Shown in pieces: positions 28,759-37,762 of a stretch of DNA of 64,000 nucleotides. The DNA comes from Myxacorys chilensis ATA2-1-KO14 (GTDB lineage Bacteria > Cyanobacteriota > Cyanobacteriia > Leptolyngbyales > Leptolyngbyaceae), in the NCBI GenBank assembly GCA_019359275.1, contig JAHHHP010000005.1, forward strand, positions 1-64,000, read 5' to 3'. The number at the start of each line of letters is the position of its first letter. Position 1 is the stretch's first letter. The translations under genes and the position numbers were made by a program. A model generated the notes under the pieces. That model searched no databases, was not told the DNA's origin, and was given only the letters and a program-made list of their open reading frames with translations.

Positions 28759-29082
28759 ATGGCAGACACAACTCAAAATGTAAATGTTGATTCCACGATC
28801 GCAACGCTGCAAGGCGGCTTAACCTCAATTCCTCCAGAAGCGGCGGTGAGTACAATTGAAGCGTGGCAACAGCAGCTACACGGAACCGCGATCGCAGAAA
28901 CCCTCGGTCAACTGAAGCTGGCATTGACTGGCGGAGGAAGTGGAGTATCTGGAGTGAGACAACTCTTGGTCGATCTGAGTTCTCAAGCCGAAACTGCTGC
29001 TGGCTCTGCAACTGGAAGTGACGCTTCTAAGCTTCAGCAACTTGCAAAATCGCTTTCAGACGTGAGTAACTCGATCTCATAA
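28759..29082 (+). CDS. small soluble protein, unknown function
   Basis: A 107-residue hydrophilic, Ser/Ala/Gly-rich protein that is probably helical, with the segments IATLQGGLTSIPPEAAVSTI and LQQLAKSLSDVSNSIS and a glycine-rich centre. It has no cysteine and no membrane segment. ATG 28759 is preferred over upstream starts because GGGA lies before it and the earlier residues look like translated leader. A strong terminator follows, so it is a single-gene unit. I do not recognise the family. Confidence 0.65.
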   Translation: MADTTQNVNVDSTIATLQGGLTSIPPEAAVSTIEAWQQQLHGTAIAETLGQLKLALTGGGSGVSGVRQLLVDLSSQAETAAGSATGSDASKLQQLAKSLSDVSNSIS

Positions 29083-29123
29083 CGAACGCTGAAACCTAAC
29101 TAACACTGAAGCTATAAATAGAT

Positions 29124-29157
29124 TAGGAGGTGTGAACGTCACACCTCCTAGTTTTTT
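29124..29157 (+). terminator. terminator after the 28759 gene
   Basis: A perfect 12-bp stem TAGGAGGTGTGA/TCACACCTCCTA with a 3-base loop, then G and six T residues. It is a strong intrinsic terminator and may also separate the convergent gene ending at 29200. Confidence 0.95.
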
Positions 29158-29199
29158 AACAACGTTGTAGAATTCCCCATCTATCGATGCGGTGGAGAA

Positions 29200-29667
29200 T
29201 CAATATAAGAATACTAAGCCTGTTTGCTCGACTCTGAGCGTAGTTGCGTCAGCGCTTAAATCTGTTGTCGTATTCAACAACACCTCTAATGTTTCTGGAG
29301 ACGTAGCCGAGGGTGTAGGCGTAACGAGCAGCAATCCGGCGTCTTGTCGGTCGAGCGTGAGCGTTACAGGCGCTCGAAGACCTTTTAGCGTGACGCGGGT
29401 TCGTCCTTGTAGAGTTCTGGGCTGCGTGTCTCCCACAGCTTGATACGCGATCGTGGCATAGGTATTGTTAATCAGCGTAATGTTGGTGCGATCGCTGTTT
29501 AGTTGAATCCGGGCTTTGGGAACAAATTGCGATTCAGGAGCAGGAGTGACCACCGTGGCAGGTTGGGCGATCGCAGGTAAGGTTGCGCGATCAGCCGCAA
29601 CGGCACTGACTATGACTCCAAGACCCATCAGACCCAAAATCGGTTTTCCTAATAGTTTTTTCACCAT
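29200..29667 (-). CDS. exported protein, unknown function
   Basis: A 155-residue protein with a signal peptide (MVKKLLGKPILGLMGLGVIVSAVA, cleaved before or near IAQPAT). The mature domain of about 115 residues is predicted all-beta, with alternating hydrophobic strands such as TNITLINNTYATIAYQAVG and GLRAPVTLTLD. ATG 29667 is chosen for the signal sequence and an AGGTC just upstream; an earlier start adds an unlikely 11 residues. It probably acts in the periplasm. I do not recognise a named family. Confidence 0.7.
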   Translation of the reverse strand: MVKKLLGKPILGLMGLGVIVSAVAADRATLPAIAQPATVVTPAPESQFVPKARIQLNSDRTNITLINNTYATIAYQAVGDTQPRTLQGRTRVTLKGLRAPVTLTLDRQDAGLLLVTPTPSATSPETLEVLLNTTTDLSADATTLRVEQTGLVFLY

Positions 29668-29822
29668 ATTGACCTCATGTTTGAATGGAATTACTGACAA
29701 TCATAGCTACGAAAACGAAGCTACATTTCAAACCTAGTCTATTTTTACGACACGTAGGGTTTTAATGAACACCTTGAGGCGGATCGGCATATGATAGGTG
29801 CGGAGTCGCTCTAAGCTTACTC

Positions 29823-30746
29823 ATGAAGTCTCAGCCTGCATCTCTTCTCAGTCTTCTCTCGCTCATAGTCCTAACCAGTTGCGGAAAAACTACGCAAGCT
29901 TGGTTGCCTCAGGAGATATCAACCCCGCAACCAACTTGCTCATTTAGCGCGTCCAAACCTATACCTGCTAATCAACTAGGTTCGCTGAACTATCAGATGC
30001 AAACTTATTCTAGCTCAGCATTGGGTGAAGACCGGAAGTATGGCGTTGTGCTGCCACCGGGGTATGAGCAACATCCCGACCAATGTTATCCGGTGATCTT
30101 TTTGCTACATGGAGGGCACGGAGAACCTAAAACGTGGTTTGTGTTTGGCAAAGCGATCGCAACTCTCAAACAGCTCTATACGACAGGAACACTGCCGCCT
30201 AGCATCATCATTACGCCCGATGGCAATGATCTACGAGGATCAAGCCCATATTGGGATCCGGCCTATATAGACGGGCAAAACGGCAACGTGATCAGCGCGA
30301 TCGCGGATGAACTGGTCGAAACCGTGAAGCAGCGCTATCGAACGCTAGATGATCAGAAGTTTTGGGCGATTGGTGGGCTGTCGTCTGGTGGATGGGGCGC
30401 GATGAATATTGCTTTACATCGACGCGATCGCTTTTCAATTGTGTTTAGCCACAGTGGATACTTCACAGATAAAAGCGGAATTGAGAACAGCCCCATTGAG
30501 TTTGTGAGAACGCTGCCGCCACAAGAGCTAAAACAGTTTCGCATTTACTTGGATACCGGAAATTCTGATCCAACGTACTTGAGCCAGAATCAACAGTTTC
30601 ATCAAGTTTTAACCGAACTGGGAGTAGAAAATCAATTGAAAACATTTTCAGGTGAACACACTTGGAAATACTGGCAAACTCACTTATCAGATTCCCTAAC
30701 CTTTGTAGGAGAGCAGTTTAAGCAGTCTGAAGTTGCCAACAAGTGA
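29823..30746 (+). CDS. lipoprotein alpha/beta-hydrolase (esterase family)
   Basis: A 307-residue predicted lipoprotein: the lipobox LTSC (cysteine near residue 20) ends a hydrophobic signal. The esterase-D-like alpha/beta-hydrolase domain has the oxyanion region VIFLLHGGHGE, the nucleophile elbow IGGLSSGGWG with Ser, an Asp in IYLDTGNSD and a histidine in GEHTWKYW. It acts outside the cytoplasmic membrane on an ester substrate. It is closely related along its whole length to the protein at 59954, so the two are paralogues. The gene stands alone. Confidence 0.85.
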   Translation: MKSQPASLLSLLSLIVLTSCGKTTQAWLPQEISTPQPTCSFSASKPIPANQLGSLNYQMQTYSSSALGEDRKYGVVLPPGYEQHPDQCYPVIFLLHGGHGEPKTWFVFGKAIATLKQLYTTGTLPPSIIITPDGNDLRGSSPYWDPAYIDGQNGNVISAIADELVETVKQRYRTLDDQKFWAIGGLSSGGWGAMNIALHRRDRFSIVFSHSGYFTDKSGIENSPIEFVRTLPPQELKQFRIYLDTGNSDPTYLSQNQQFHQVLTELGVENQLKTFSGEHTWKYWQTHLSDSLTFVGEQFKQSEVANK

Positions 30747-30774
30747 TGGCGGATTCTACAAATTAGTCCACAAA

Positions 30775-32148
30775 TTAATCTACAACGAAGAATTCTTCTG
30801 CTGAAGAGGGATGAATGCCGATCGCGTCATCAAGTTCTTTTTTAGTCACACCTTTTTGGAATGCGAGTGCAAAGCCCTGCAGAATTTCAGCCGCTTCATC
30901 ACCAACCATGTGAATTCCCAACACCCGATCGTCTTCGTCATTCACCACAAGCTTAATGATGCTCTTAGCAGACTGTCCACTTAAACGATGAAAGAGTGGC
31001 TTAAATTCAGTCTCATGACAACTGATCTGATCGGGTCTGTTAAGCTCCGAAGGATTGCTATTTTCTCTCGCTTGCGCTTCTGTCAATCCCACAGAAGCGG
31101 CTTCAGGGCGAGAGCAGACCGCAGAAGGAACACTACCATAGTCCACACCACACGATCGGATGCCAAACACAAGCTCTGCAAACACCTTTCCTTCAGCTTT
31201 TGCCACCGGAGTGAGTTGCATTCGATTCGTGCAATCGCCCACTGCGTAGATGTTGGGTACGCTGGTGAGGCTCGACGAATCTACTGCGATCGCTTTCCCT
31301 TCAACCTCAACGCCGATTTGTTCTAATCCTAGCCCGTCTAAATTTGGAGAACGCCCAATCGCGCACAGTACTAAATCTACCGTGAGTGTCTCGGTCTGCT
31401 CACCTTGTAGCTGAACAGAAATTTCCGTTCCGGTTTTCTCAATTGCCTTGACCGTCGTGTTGCAATAAATCGAAATTCCGCGCTCCTGCAAGCGATCACG
31501 GACGGTAGTGCAAACGAAATCATCAAACCCAGAGAGAATACAAGGTCCTCTTTCGATCAAAAAAACCTCAACTCCAAGTCCTTGCATCATGCTAGAAAAT
31601 TCAACTCCGATGTAACCGCCTCCCATGACTGCCATCCGTTTCGGAAGTTCGGTCAACTGGAACATCTGATCCGAGGTAACGGCATGCTCAATTCCTGGCA
31701 AGTCTGGTTTAGAAGACTTCCCGCCTACGGCAATTAGAATTTTATCGGCTGTAATTTTGCGATCGCCACCGTTGATCTCTAGCCTCTGCGTATCGACAAA
31801 TTTAGCTTGCCCGTGGATTACCTCAATTCCTGCATCTGCTAGCGATCGCGCTTGGCTTTGACGGATGCGATCGAGTTCCTGATCTCGCGCTGCAACAAAC
31901 TGTTTCCAATCAAATTGCGGCTCGCTCGGCATTGTCCATCCATAGCCTTTATAAGCCTCCACGAGCTTAGGAAAATCGGCAGCGTAGACCATTAGTTTCT
32001 TGGGAATGCAGCCCAAATTAGAACATGTTCCGCCGAGTTGACTCGACTCAGCGATCGCGACCTTCGCGCCATATTTCGCGGCTCGTTTCGCCGCAGACAA
32101 TCCACCTGGACCTGCCCCAATGACGAATAGATCATAATCATGAGTCAT
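30775..32148 (-). CDS. gor: glutathione-disulfide reductase
   Basis: A 457-residue flavoprotein disulfide reductase. It has FAD motif GAGPGGLSAAKRAA, the redox disulfide in GGTCSNLGCIPKK and NAD(P)-binding GGGYIGVEFSSMMQGLGVEV. The C-terminal GIHPSSAEEF supplies the His-Glu pair. It reduces glutathione disulfide in the cytoplasm. The serine-asparagine in the CSNLGC loop is uncommon (usually CVNVGC or CVIRGC). A stretch near residue 380 (ENSNPSELNRPDQIS) is longer than in relatives and matches a small dispersed repeat. Confidence 0.88.
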   Translation of the reverse strand: MTHDYDLFVIGAGPGGLSAAKRAAKYGAKVAIAESSQLGGTCSNLGCIPKKLMVYAADFPKLVEAYKGYGWTMPSEPQFDWKQFVAARDQELDRIRQSQARSLADAGIEVIHGQAKFVDTQRLEINGGDRKITADKILIAVGGKSSKPDLPGIEHAVTSDQMFQLTELPKRMAVMGGGYIGVEFSSMMQGLGVEVFLIERGPCILSGFDDFVCTTVRDRLQERGISIYCNTTVKAIEKTGTEISVQLQGEQTETLTVDLVLCAIGRSPNLDGLGLEQIGVEVEGKAIAVDSSSLTSVPNIYAVGDCTNRMQLTPVAKAEGKVFAELVFGIRSCGVDYGSVPSAVCSRPEAASVGLTEAQARENSNPSELNRPDQISCHETEFKPLFHRLSGQSAKSIIKLVVNDEDDRVLGIHMVGDEAAEILQGFALAFQKGVTKKELDDAIGIHPSSAEEFFVVD

Positions 32149-32332
32149 AGCAAAACTTCTTTAAATCTGAAATTACTAACAGCAAAAATAGAGAAGACGT
32201 AACGCGTATTCAACTACCGAAAGATAGGTAAGTGAATATAAATTGGTTGTGAAAATTGTAGACTATCAAAAGATAGAGGTTGCTTTGGGATCGTGTGCCT
32301 ATGCTGGGGCAGAAGCATACAGAGTAAGGAAA

Positions 32333-32548
32333 ATGACAGATAATCTAAAGAAAGGCGATCACGTTGAATGGAACACTTCCGGTGGCAAAACCGAAGGCGT
32401 AATCGAAGAAAAAATTACGAAGCCGACTGATTTCAAAGGTCATCATTTTGATGCATCCAAAGACGATCCTGAATACAAGGTGAAGAGCGATAAATCTGGT
32501 AAAGACGCGATTCACAAGCCAGAGTCTTTGAAGAAAAAGGACAAGTAG
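32333..32548 (+). CDS. DUF2945 (HVA1/TUDOR-like) protein
   Basis: A 71-residue basic, lysine-rich protein matching the DUF2945 pattern: LKKGDHVEWNTSGGKTEGVI at the start, then a YKVKSDKSGKDAIHKPESL tail. These small SH3-like domains are of unknown function and often sit next to DUF3140 genes, as here (2-bp spacing). ATG 32333 follows AAGGA at a normal distance and starts directly at the domain; a GTG at 32243 would add 30 unrelated residues. Confidence 0.85.
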   Translation: MTDNLKKGDHVEWNTSGGKTEGVIEEKITKPTDFKGHHFDASKDDPEYKVKSDKSGKDAIHKPESLKKKDK

Positions 32549-32550
32549 GT

Positions 32551-32898
32551 ATGGCACATCACACCGAAGCAGAGAACAAAACTTCTCTCAAGGAGTTTAA
32601 GGCGGCAGTCAACATGTCGGCTAAAGAACTTCAGTCCTGGCTAGACACCGAAGAGTCAAAGTCAGTTGGCATGAAAAAGCATGAGGGTGACGAATCTACT
32701 GGTCATGAATCTGGGCGTCAGATCGTCAACTTGCTGCACAAGAAAGAGGCGGACTACACAGAAGAGGATTATGGGCAGGTTCGACGAGTCATTAGCTATA
32801 TTCATCGCCATTCGGCACAGCGCCCTTCTAGCGAGATTGAGCATTCGCGCTGGCGCTACTCCCTAAAAAACTGGGGGCATGACCCACTCAAAAATTAA
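32551..32898 (+). CDS. DUF3140 protein
   Basis: A 115-residue hydrophilic helical protein of the DUF3140 type: LKEFKAAVNMSAKELQSWLDTEESKSVG, then YGQVRRVISYIHRHSAQRP and SRWRYSLKNWGHDP. The family is frequently encoded with DUF2945 proteins and may bind DNA, but no function is established. It begins 2 bp after the DUF2945 stop, so both are translated from one message. Confidence 0.85.
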   Translation: MAHHTEAENKTSLKEFKAAVNMSAKELQSWLDTEESKSVGMKKHEGDESTGHESGRQIVNLLHKKEADYTEEDYGQVRRVISYIHRHSAQRPSSEIEHSRWRYSLKNWGHDPLKN

Positions 32899-33086
32899 AG
32901 AGTCAAGGTTAAAGAGCTAGCACTAAAAAGTCATTGAATGAATAGGCGCTTTAAATCGCCAACCTCTTGTGAATTCTCAATGTGAGCCATGCGATCGCGT
33001 CTTAAACAAAGTGCGATCGCATGGCTTATCCTACCTGGAATTTGAAGCCACTAAATTTAGTCATATCGGTTTATGAGCCTCGGTTT

Positions 33087-34205
33087 ATGAGTAATTCTTT
33101 AGCCACAAACTTAATTACAAATCACGAATTGCAAACTACAAATTATCCACTGGGCCTGGTCTGTATTTCAGCGTCCAAAACGGTTCGATTTAAAACCGTG
33201 ACGCGCAAGCGATTGTTGCAGTTCGAGACGGCTGAGCAAGAGAGAATATTGCGAGATTTGTATGCTGAGAACCTAAGGCGACTGGGCATTGCGCTCGATT
33301 TTTGCGCCGCAAATGGGATTGGGCTATATCGGCTTGGTTCGGGCTTATTTCCGTTTGCAGATGACGCGAGCGGATCAGAAATTTTGACAGAATTTGCCGA
33401 CGGCATGAGTTTGATCGGAGACCAAGCTAGAAGACTCGGCATTCGATTGGTGCTGCACCCTGAGCAATTTATCGTCCTCAATTCTGATCGCCCAGAGGTG
33501 ATTGAAAACAGTATCAAGGTGCTATCCACCTACGCGCGCACTTTCGATTTTCTGGGGTTGCCGCGATCGCCGTGGGCACTGATGAATATTCATGGCGGCA
33601 AGGGCGATCGCGCCGAGCGATTGGTACAAGTTGTACGAGACTTACCAGATAATGTGCGACTCCGGCTCACCTTCGAGAATGACGAGTACACCTATGGCGC
33701 AACCGATATTTTAGAAATTTGTCATGCTACCGGAGTTCCAATGGTGTTTGACGCGCACCATCATGTGATTCACGAACAAGCGGAGAGCTACGAAGATCCA
33801 AGTGTAGCATCTGCCTTTAACGCAGCCCGAGCAACATGGCAAATTCCCGACTGGCAACTGGTGCATATTTCCAATGGGGCAGAGTCGTTTGCTGATCAGA
33901 AACACAGCGACTACATTACCGTGATGCCAAGCTGCTACCGCTCTGCGCCATGTTGGATCGAAGTCGAAGCGAAGCAAAAAGAATTGGCGATTGAGAAATT
34001 ACAAAACGAATGGTGGAACTCTAACATCAATGTCTTAACGCCTGTATCAACGCTTGTGAGTGAATCAGAAATATCTGAAACTGAAACATCGGAAACAGTA
34101 GAAGAACCAGCATCGCAAAGCACAATGAAGGAACCGCAAACAGAACCTGTAACGTCATCAGCTTTAAACGAAGATATTCCTAAATACGTACAAGAAGCCG
34201 TTTAG
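33087..34205 (+). CDS. uvsE: UV DNA damage endonuclease
   Basis: A 372-residue UvdE/UvsE TIM-barrel nuclease. It starts the domain with LGLVCISASKTVRFKTVTRKRLL and has RLGSGLFPFADDAS, LVLHPEQFIVLNS, NIHGGKGDRAER, LTFENDEYTYG and VFDAHHHVIHE, which hold the metal ligands. It nicks 5' of UV photoproducts and gives a uvrABC-independent repair route. The C-terminus is extended by about 90 acidic, Ser/Thr/Glu-rich residues. The first 15-20 residues (NHELQTTNYPL) look repeat-derived. An upstream ATG at 33021 is possible. Confidence 0.88.
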   Translation: MSNSLATNLITNHELQTTNYPLGLVCISASKTVRFKTVTRKRLLQFETAEQERILRDLYAENLRRLGIALDFCAANGIGLYRLGSGLFPFADDASGSEILTEFADGMSLIGDQARRLGIRLVLHPEQFIVLNSDRPEVIENSIKVLSTYARTFDFLGLPRSPWALMNIHGGKGDRAERLVQVVRDLPDNVRLRLTFENDEYTYGATDILEICHATGVPMVFDAHHHVIHEQAESYEDPSVASAFNAARATWQIPDWQLVHISNGAESFADQKHSDYITVMPSCYRSAPCWIEVEAKQKELAIEKLQNEWWNSNINVLTPVSTLVSESEISETETSETVEEPASQSTMKEPQTEPVTSSALNEDIPKYVQEAV

Positions 34206-34363
34206 GTATTGCCCCTTTGTGTCTGAAGCTATTCAAAAAACATTACATCTATTCGCAAGATTTAACCTTCCAACCTGTAATTAAAATAAAACATGCTATA
34301 ACACGCTAAGCTTGGGTAAACTTTGATTCCCGTAATTATCACTGTTGTGAGGGCGTTTATAGA

Positions 34364-35956
34364 ATGCGAGTTCTGCTGATTTATCCGATTTTTCCACAAA
34401 GCTTTTGGTCATTTGAGAAAGCGCTACAACTGGTCGATCGCAAGGCAATGCTGCCTCCTTTAGGGCTGATTACAGTTGCGGCTATTTTGCCTCAGGAGTG
34501 GGAATTTAAACTCGTCGATCGCAACGTGAACACGCTGAGCGATGCAGATTGGGATTGGGCAGATCTCGTGATTTTGTCCGCCATGATTGTGCAAAAAGAA
34601 GATTTTCTCGCTCAAATTCGGGAAGCGAGACGACGGGGTAAGCCAGTCGCAGTCGGTGGACCTTATGCAACCGCCCTCCCTCAGGAAGCAGAAGCTGCTG
34701 GAGCCGATTATCTCATTTTGGATGAAGGCGAGATTACACTCCCGATATTTGTTGAGGCAGTCCAGCGAGGCGAATCGCAAGGCGTCTTTCGTGCTCCTAA
34801 CGGCGATCGCCCGGATGTGACGATCACGCCAATTCCCCGCTTTGACCTGCTGAGCTTGGAGCTTTACGATAATATGTCGGTGCAGTTCTCTAGGGGCTGC
34901 CCCTTCCAGTGCGAGTTCTGCGACATTATTGTGCTGTACGGGCGCAAGCCACGCACTAAGAGCCCGGAGCAACTTCTAGCCGAATTAGAGGCGCTCTACC
35001 AACTGGGCTGGCGACGCAGCATTTTTATGGTGGATGACAACTTTATTGGCAACAAGCGCAACGTTAAGTTATTTCTCAAAGAGCTGAAAGTGTGGATGGC
35101 GGAGCATGAGTATCCGTTCCACCTCAGTACAGAAGCGTCGGTCGATTTAGCCAACGATCAAGAATTAATGGATTTGATGGTTGAGTGCAACTTCAATGGC
35201 GTCTTCTTAGGCATTGAAACGCCTGATGAAGCGAGTCTCACGCTCACCAACAAACATCAAAATACACGTAACTCGCTTAGTGATGCTGTCGATGCGATCG
35301 CGTCTACCGGACTGCGCGTGATGGCAGGATTCATCATTGGGTTTGACAATGAAGCGCCGGGAGCGGGCGATCGCATCGTGCGATTTGTTGAACAGACGAC
35401 TATCCCAATCGCCATTTTCAGTATGCTGCAAGCCCTGCCTGACACAGCACTGTGGCATCGGCTGAAGCGAGAAGGACGCCTGATGGAAGATGTTGCCAAC
35501 ATCAACCAAACTACGTTAATGAACTTTGTGCCGACTCGCCCGTTAGAGGAAGTCACCCGCGAATATGTGCGCGGATTCTGGCAGCTTTATGATCCGAGCA
35601 ACTACCTCAATCGTACCTACCGCCATTTCTTGAAGCTCGGCGCACCCCGGCATAAATCTAAGCTCAGAAAAGTTACCTGGAAAGTCCTACGAGCTTTCCT
35701 AACGGTGTGCTGGCGACAAGGTGTGGCGCGAGAAACACGTTGGATATTTTGGCATCACTTGTTTAGCATTCTCAAACGTAATCCGGGTGTGTTCGAGCAT
35801 TACCTTTCAGTGTGTGCGTTAAACGAGCATTTTCTGGAATATCGCCAGGAGGTGCGATCGCAGATCGAAGCACAACTGGAGGAGTATTTGAAGAACCAAC
35901 GTCTGCACGCGGTATCTGAGAGCCGAGAGCGAGACGCGATTAGCGCAACTCCGTAG
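34364..35956 (+). CDS. B12-binding radical SAM protein (DUF4070 type)
   Basis: A 530-residue radical SAM protein. An N-terminal cobalamin-binding domain (about residues 1-140) is followed by the radical SAM core with SRGCPFQCEFC (CxxxCxxC at about residues 184-191 for the 4Fe-4S cluster). A C-terminal DUF4070-like part follows. Family members methylate or rearrange unactivated carbons, for instance in hopanoid or small-molecule pathways. No other pathway gene is adjacent, so the substrate is open. It is a single transcription unit with a hairpin downstream. Confidence 0.85.
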   Translation: MRVLLIYPIFPQSFWSFEKALQLVDRKAMLPPLGLITVAAILPQEWEFKLVDRNVNTLSDADWDWADLVILSAMIVQKEDFLAQIREARRRGKPVAVGGPYATALPQEAEAAGADYLILDEGEITLPIFVEAVQRGESQGVFRAPNGDRPDVTITPIPRFDLLSLELYDNMSVQFSRGCPFQCEFCDIIVLYGRKPRTKSPEQLLAELEALYQLGWRRSIFMVDDNFIGNKRNVKLFLKELKVWMAEHEYPFHLSTEASVDLANDQELMDLMVECNFNGVFLGIETPDEASLTLTNKHQNTRNSLSDAVDAIASTGLRVMAGFIIGFDNEAPGAGDRIVRFVEQTTIPIAIFSMLQALPDTALWHRLKREGRLMEDVANINQTTLMNFVPTRPLEEVTREYVRGFWQLYDPSNYLNRTYRHFLKLGAPRHKSKLRKVTWKVLRAFLTVCWRQGVARETRWIFWHHLFSILKRNPGVFEHYLSVCALNEHFLEYRQEVRSQIEAQLEEYLKNQRLHAVSESRERDAISATP

Positions 35957-36297
35957 GAACCGCGAGTTACGCTAATCCCGAATGTTTAGGCGGAAGATTG
36001 AGTGAGCCATTCAATCTTCCGCCTAACATTTGCCTTTTGTAACGTGAATTCGGGATAAGACGAGATGTGTTAGAGCGGGTTGGGTGGCGCTGCCACAATT
36101 CGGGGGACTTTCCCCCGCGCCCCCGCCCGTCAGGAGACGGAAGCCGTCCCCCGACACCCCCTCGCTAAAGGAAATGAGAGGGGACGGGTCGAGAAGCTAG
36201 GGCGGGTTGGAGCGTGGCTTTGGCACTGATGGCTTAACCCGAATTAACGTTTTTGTAAGAAGCCCAGATGAACAAACGGAATTCTTAGAATTAGGCA
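35957..36297. other. intergenic region with hairpins and GC-rich repeat
   Basis: No gene. It holds a palindromic element (about 35938-35975, GATTAGCG...CGCTAATC) that includes the end of the preceding gene, the terminator hairpin at 35986-36026, and a GC-rich block with several hairpins (36075-36210). The block includes GGGGGA..TCCCCC at 36102-36116 and GACGG..CCGTC. It is bounded by the 9-mer GCGGGTTGG at both ends. Confidence 0.6.
35986..36034 (+). terminator. terminator after the radical SAM gene
   Basis: A perfect 16-bp stem TTAGGCGGAAGATTGA with its complement, a 9-base loop, then ATT and TGCCTTTT. The strong stem supports intrinsic termination. Confidence 0.8.
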
Positions 36298-36651
36298 TTA
36301 GACTGCGAGACGCTGATTGATCTGATCTGCCCACGTTTGGTTTTGTTCGATCGTTAAGACAATTTTTTGATAGAACTCGTCCCTCAATTCCAACGTTAGA
36401 TAATTGCTGCCGCGAGTCACATACCAAAATTCTTTTCCCCGCGACGTGTAATAAGTTCCGGCCTTAATCACGCCCGGAATGGTAGTTCCCGGCATCCGAA
36501 CTTCTCGCCAATCGCTGGATGGCTCCTCGGTTGATGCCCGAACGATGTGAGCCAAGGGAATATGTAAATCTGCGTTGAAATAAAACGCCCAAATTCGTTC
36601 CCAAAGATCTAAATCAATTTTGAAATGAGTATCAGAAATAGATAATAGCAT
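36298..36651 (-). CDS. small PH-like hypothetical protein
   Basis: A 117-residue soluble protein with alternating beta strands and a final helix (FYQKIVLTIEQNQTWADQINQRL). It contains GTTIPGVIKAGTYYTSRGKEFWYV and YLTLELRD, a pattern seen in bacterial PH-like domains of unknown function. No catalytic motif is visible. It sits 29 bp downstream of mnmH on the same strand, so it could be in the selenium operon. Confidence 0.65.
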   Translation of the reverse strand: MLLSISDTHFKIDLDLWERIWAFYFNADLHIPLAHIVRASTEEPSSDWREVRMPGTTIPGVIKAGTYYTSRGKEFWYVTRGSNYLTLELRDEFYQKIVLTIEQNQTWADQINQRLAV

Positions 36652-36680
36652 TGAAGATTTCCTTTAATATTTTGTTTGCT

Positions 36681-37736
36681 TTAGTGCAAAATAATTGGCT
36701 CTTGAACTGATTGCTCTTTAACTATCTGTCTCGATTTATCAATCAGTTGTTTTGCTGCAACGTGAAGAGGTAATTCTGTCACATCAACTGATTGAATGAT
36801 TGTATTTCGGCGTTGCAGATCATATAAGTAAGTTTTGTCGTAGTAATTTAATACGATGTTGATTGCAGGCGCTAAATTTCCTTGACGGATATACTCAGTC
36901 GCTTGTTTCGTGTGTTGTCCTCCTAACTTTTTACTAATGCGTGCGGTTGCCACGATCAACTCTTCAGGATTGGCAGAACCGTATACATCCAACAGTAAAT
37001 TAATTCGTTCTTGCCGCGATCGCACCATTCTCACAACGGGCGATCGCATCATTTGCGTAAACAGTTCATCCGGTACACGACACATACCAACCCGCCGACT
37101 TTCCGCTTCAATCCACACCGGGCGAGCCGGATCAAATTTCATCCACTGCATCGCGATCGCATTCTCAAACTGCTCGGTGGTTGGCTGATCGGGCAGTCCT
37201 AACGCTCCGTAACTGCTGCCGCGATGATTGGCTAATGCTTCTAAATCTAAAATTTGTTCTCCTTGCTCAGCCAAGGCATACAGCATCTGAGTTTTGCCTG
37301 TTCCGGTCATGCCACCAAGCGTGAGAATGAGTCGAGGTGTAGAAAGTGTCGATCGCACCCATTCCCGAAAGGATTTGTAGCCTCCTTTCAGGCGTGTCAC
37401 ATCAAAGCCTGCGGTTTCTAAAAGCCATGCCATGCTGCTGCTTCGCATTCCACCACGCCAACAGTGCAACCGTACTTGCCGAATTGGGGCAAGCTGCTTT
37501 GCGGTTCTAACAAATTCCACCATCTTCGGCGCAACTAGTTCTAACCCCAGTTCGATCGCGTCTTCTTGTCCTTGCTGTTTGTAACACGTGCCGACTTGCG
37601 CCCGTTCTGCGTCAGAAAAGAGCGGAAAACTGGTTGCACCCGGAATTCGTCCTTGTTCATATTCTCCTGGGCTTCGAGTGTCTAGAAGCAGGGTAGAACG
37701 ATTTAGAAAATCATCAACAGAGTAGCTTTGCGACAT
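36681..37736 (-). CDS. mnmH: tRNA 2-selenouridine synthase
   Basis: A 351-residue MnmH/SelU. It has an N-terminal rhodanese domain with LLDTRSPGEYEQG and the catalytic-loop cysteine in HCWRGGMRS, and a P-loop domain with GGMTGTGKTQ (about residues 143-152). It converts 2-thiouridine at the wobble position of tRNAs to 2-selenouridine using selenophosphate and a geranylated intermediate. It lies 26 bp after the selenophosphate synthetase gene; the pair forms the selenium operon. Confidence 0.94.
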   Translation of the reverse strand: MSQSYSVDDFLNRSTLLLDTRSPGEYEQGRIPGATSFPLFSDAERAQVGTCYKQQGQEDAIELGLELVAPKMVEFVRTAKQLAPIRQVRLHCWRGGMRSSSMAWLLETAGFDVTRLKGGYKSFREWVRSTLSTPRLILTLGGMTGTGKTQMLYALAEQGEQILDLEALANHRGSSYGALGLPDQPTTEQFENAIAMQWMKFDPARPVWIEAESRRVGMCRVPDELFTQMMRSPVVRMVRSRQERINLLLDVYGSANPEELIVATARISKKLGGQHTKQATEYIRQGNLAPAINIVLNYYDKTYLYDLQRRNTIIQSVDVTELPLHVAAKQLIDKSRQIVKEQSVQEPIILH

Positions 37737-37762
37737 GAAGATACGGTGTAATCGCCACTTAA

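Noticed and set aside
36075..36210. CRISPR array
   Set aside because: Repeated units are not of uniform length or spacing and no spacers are present; no cas genes were seen in the window.
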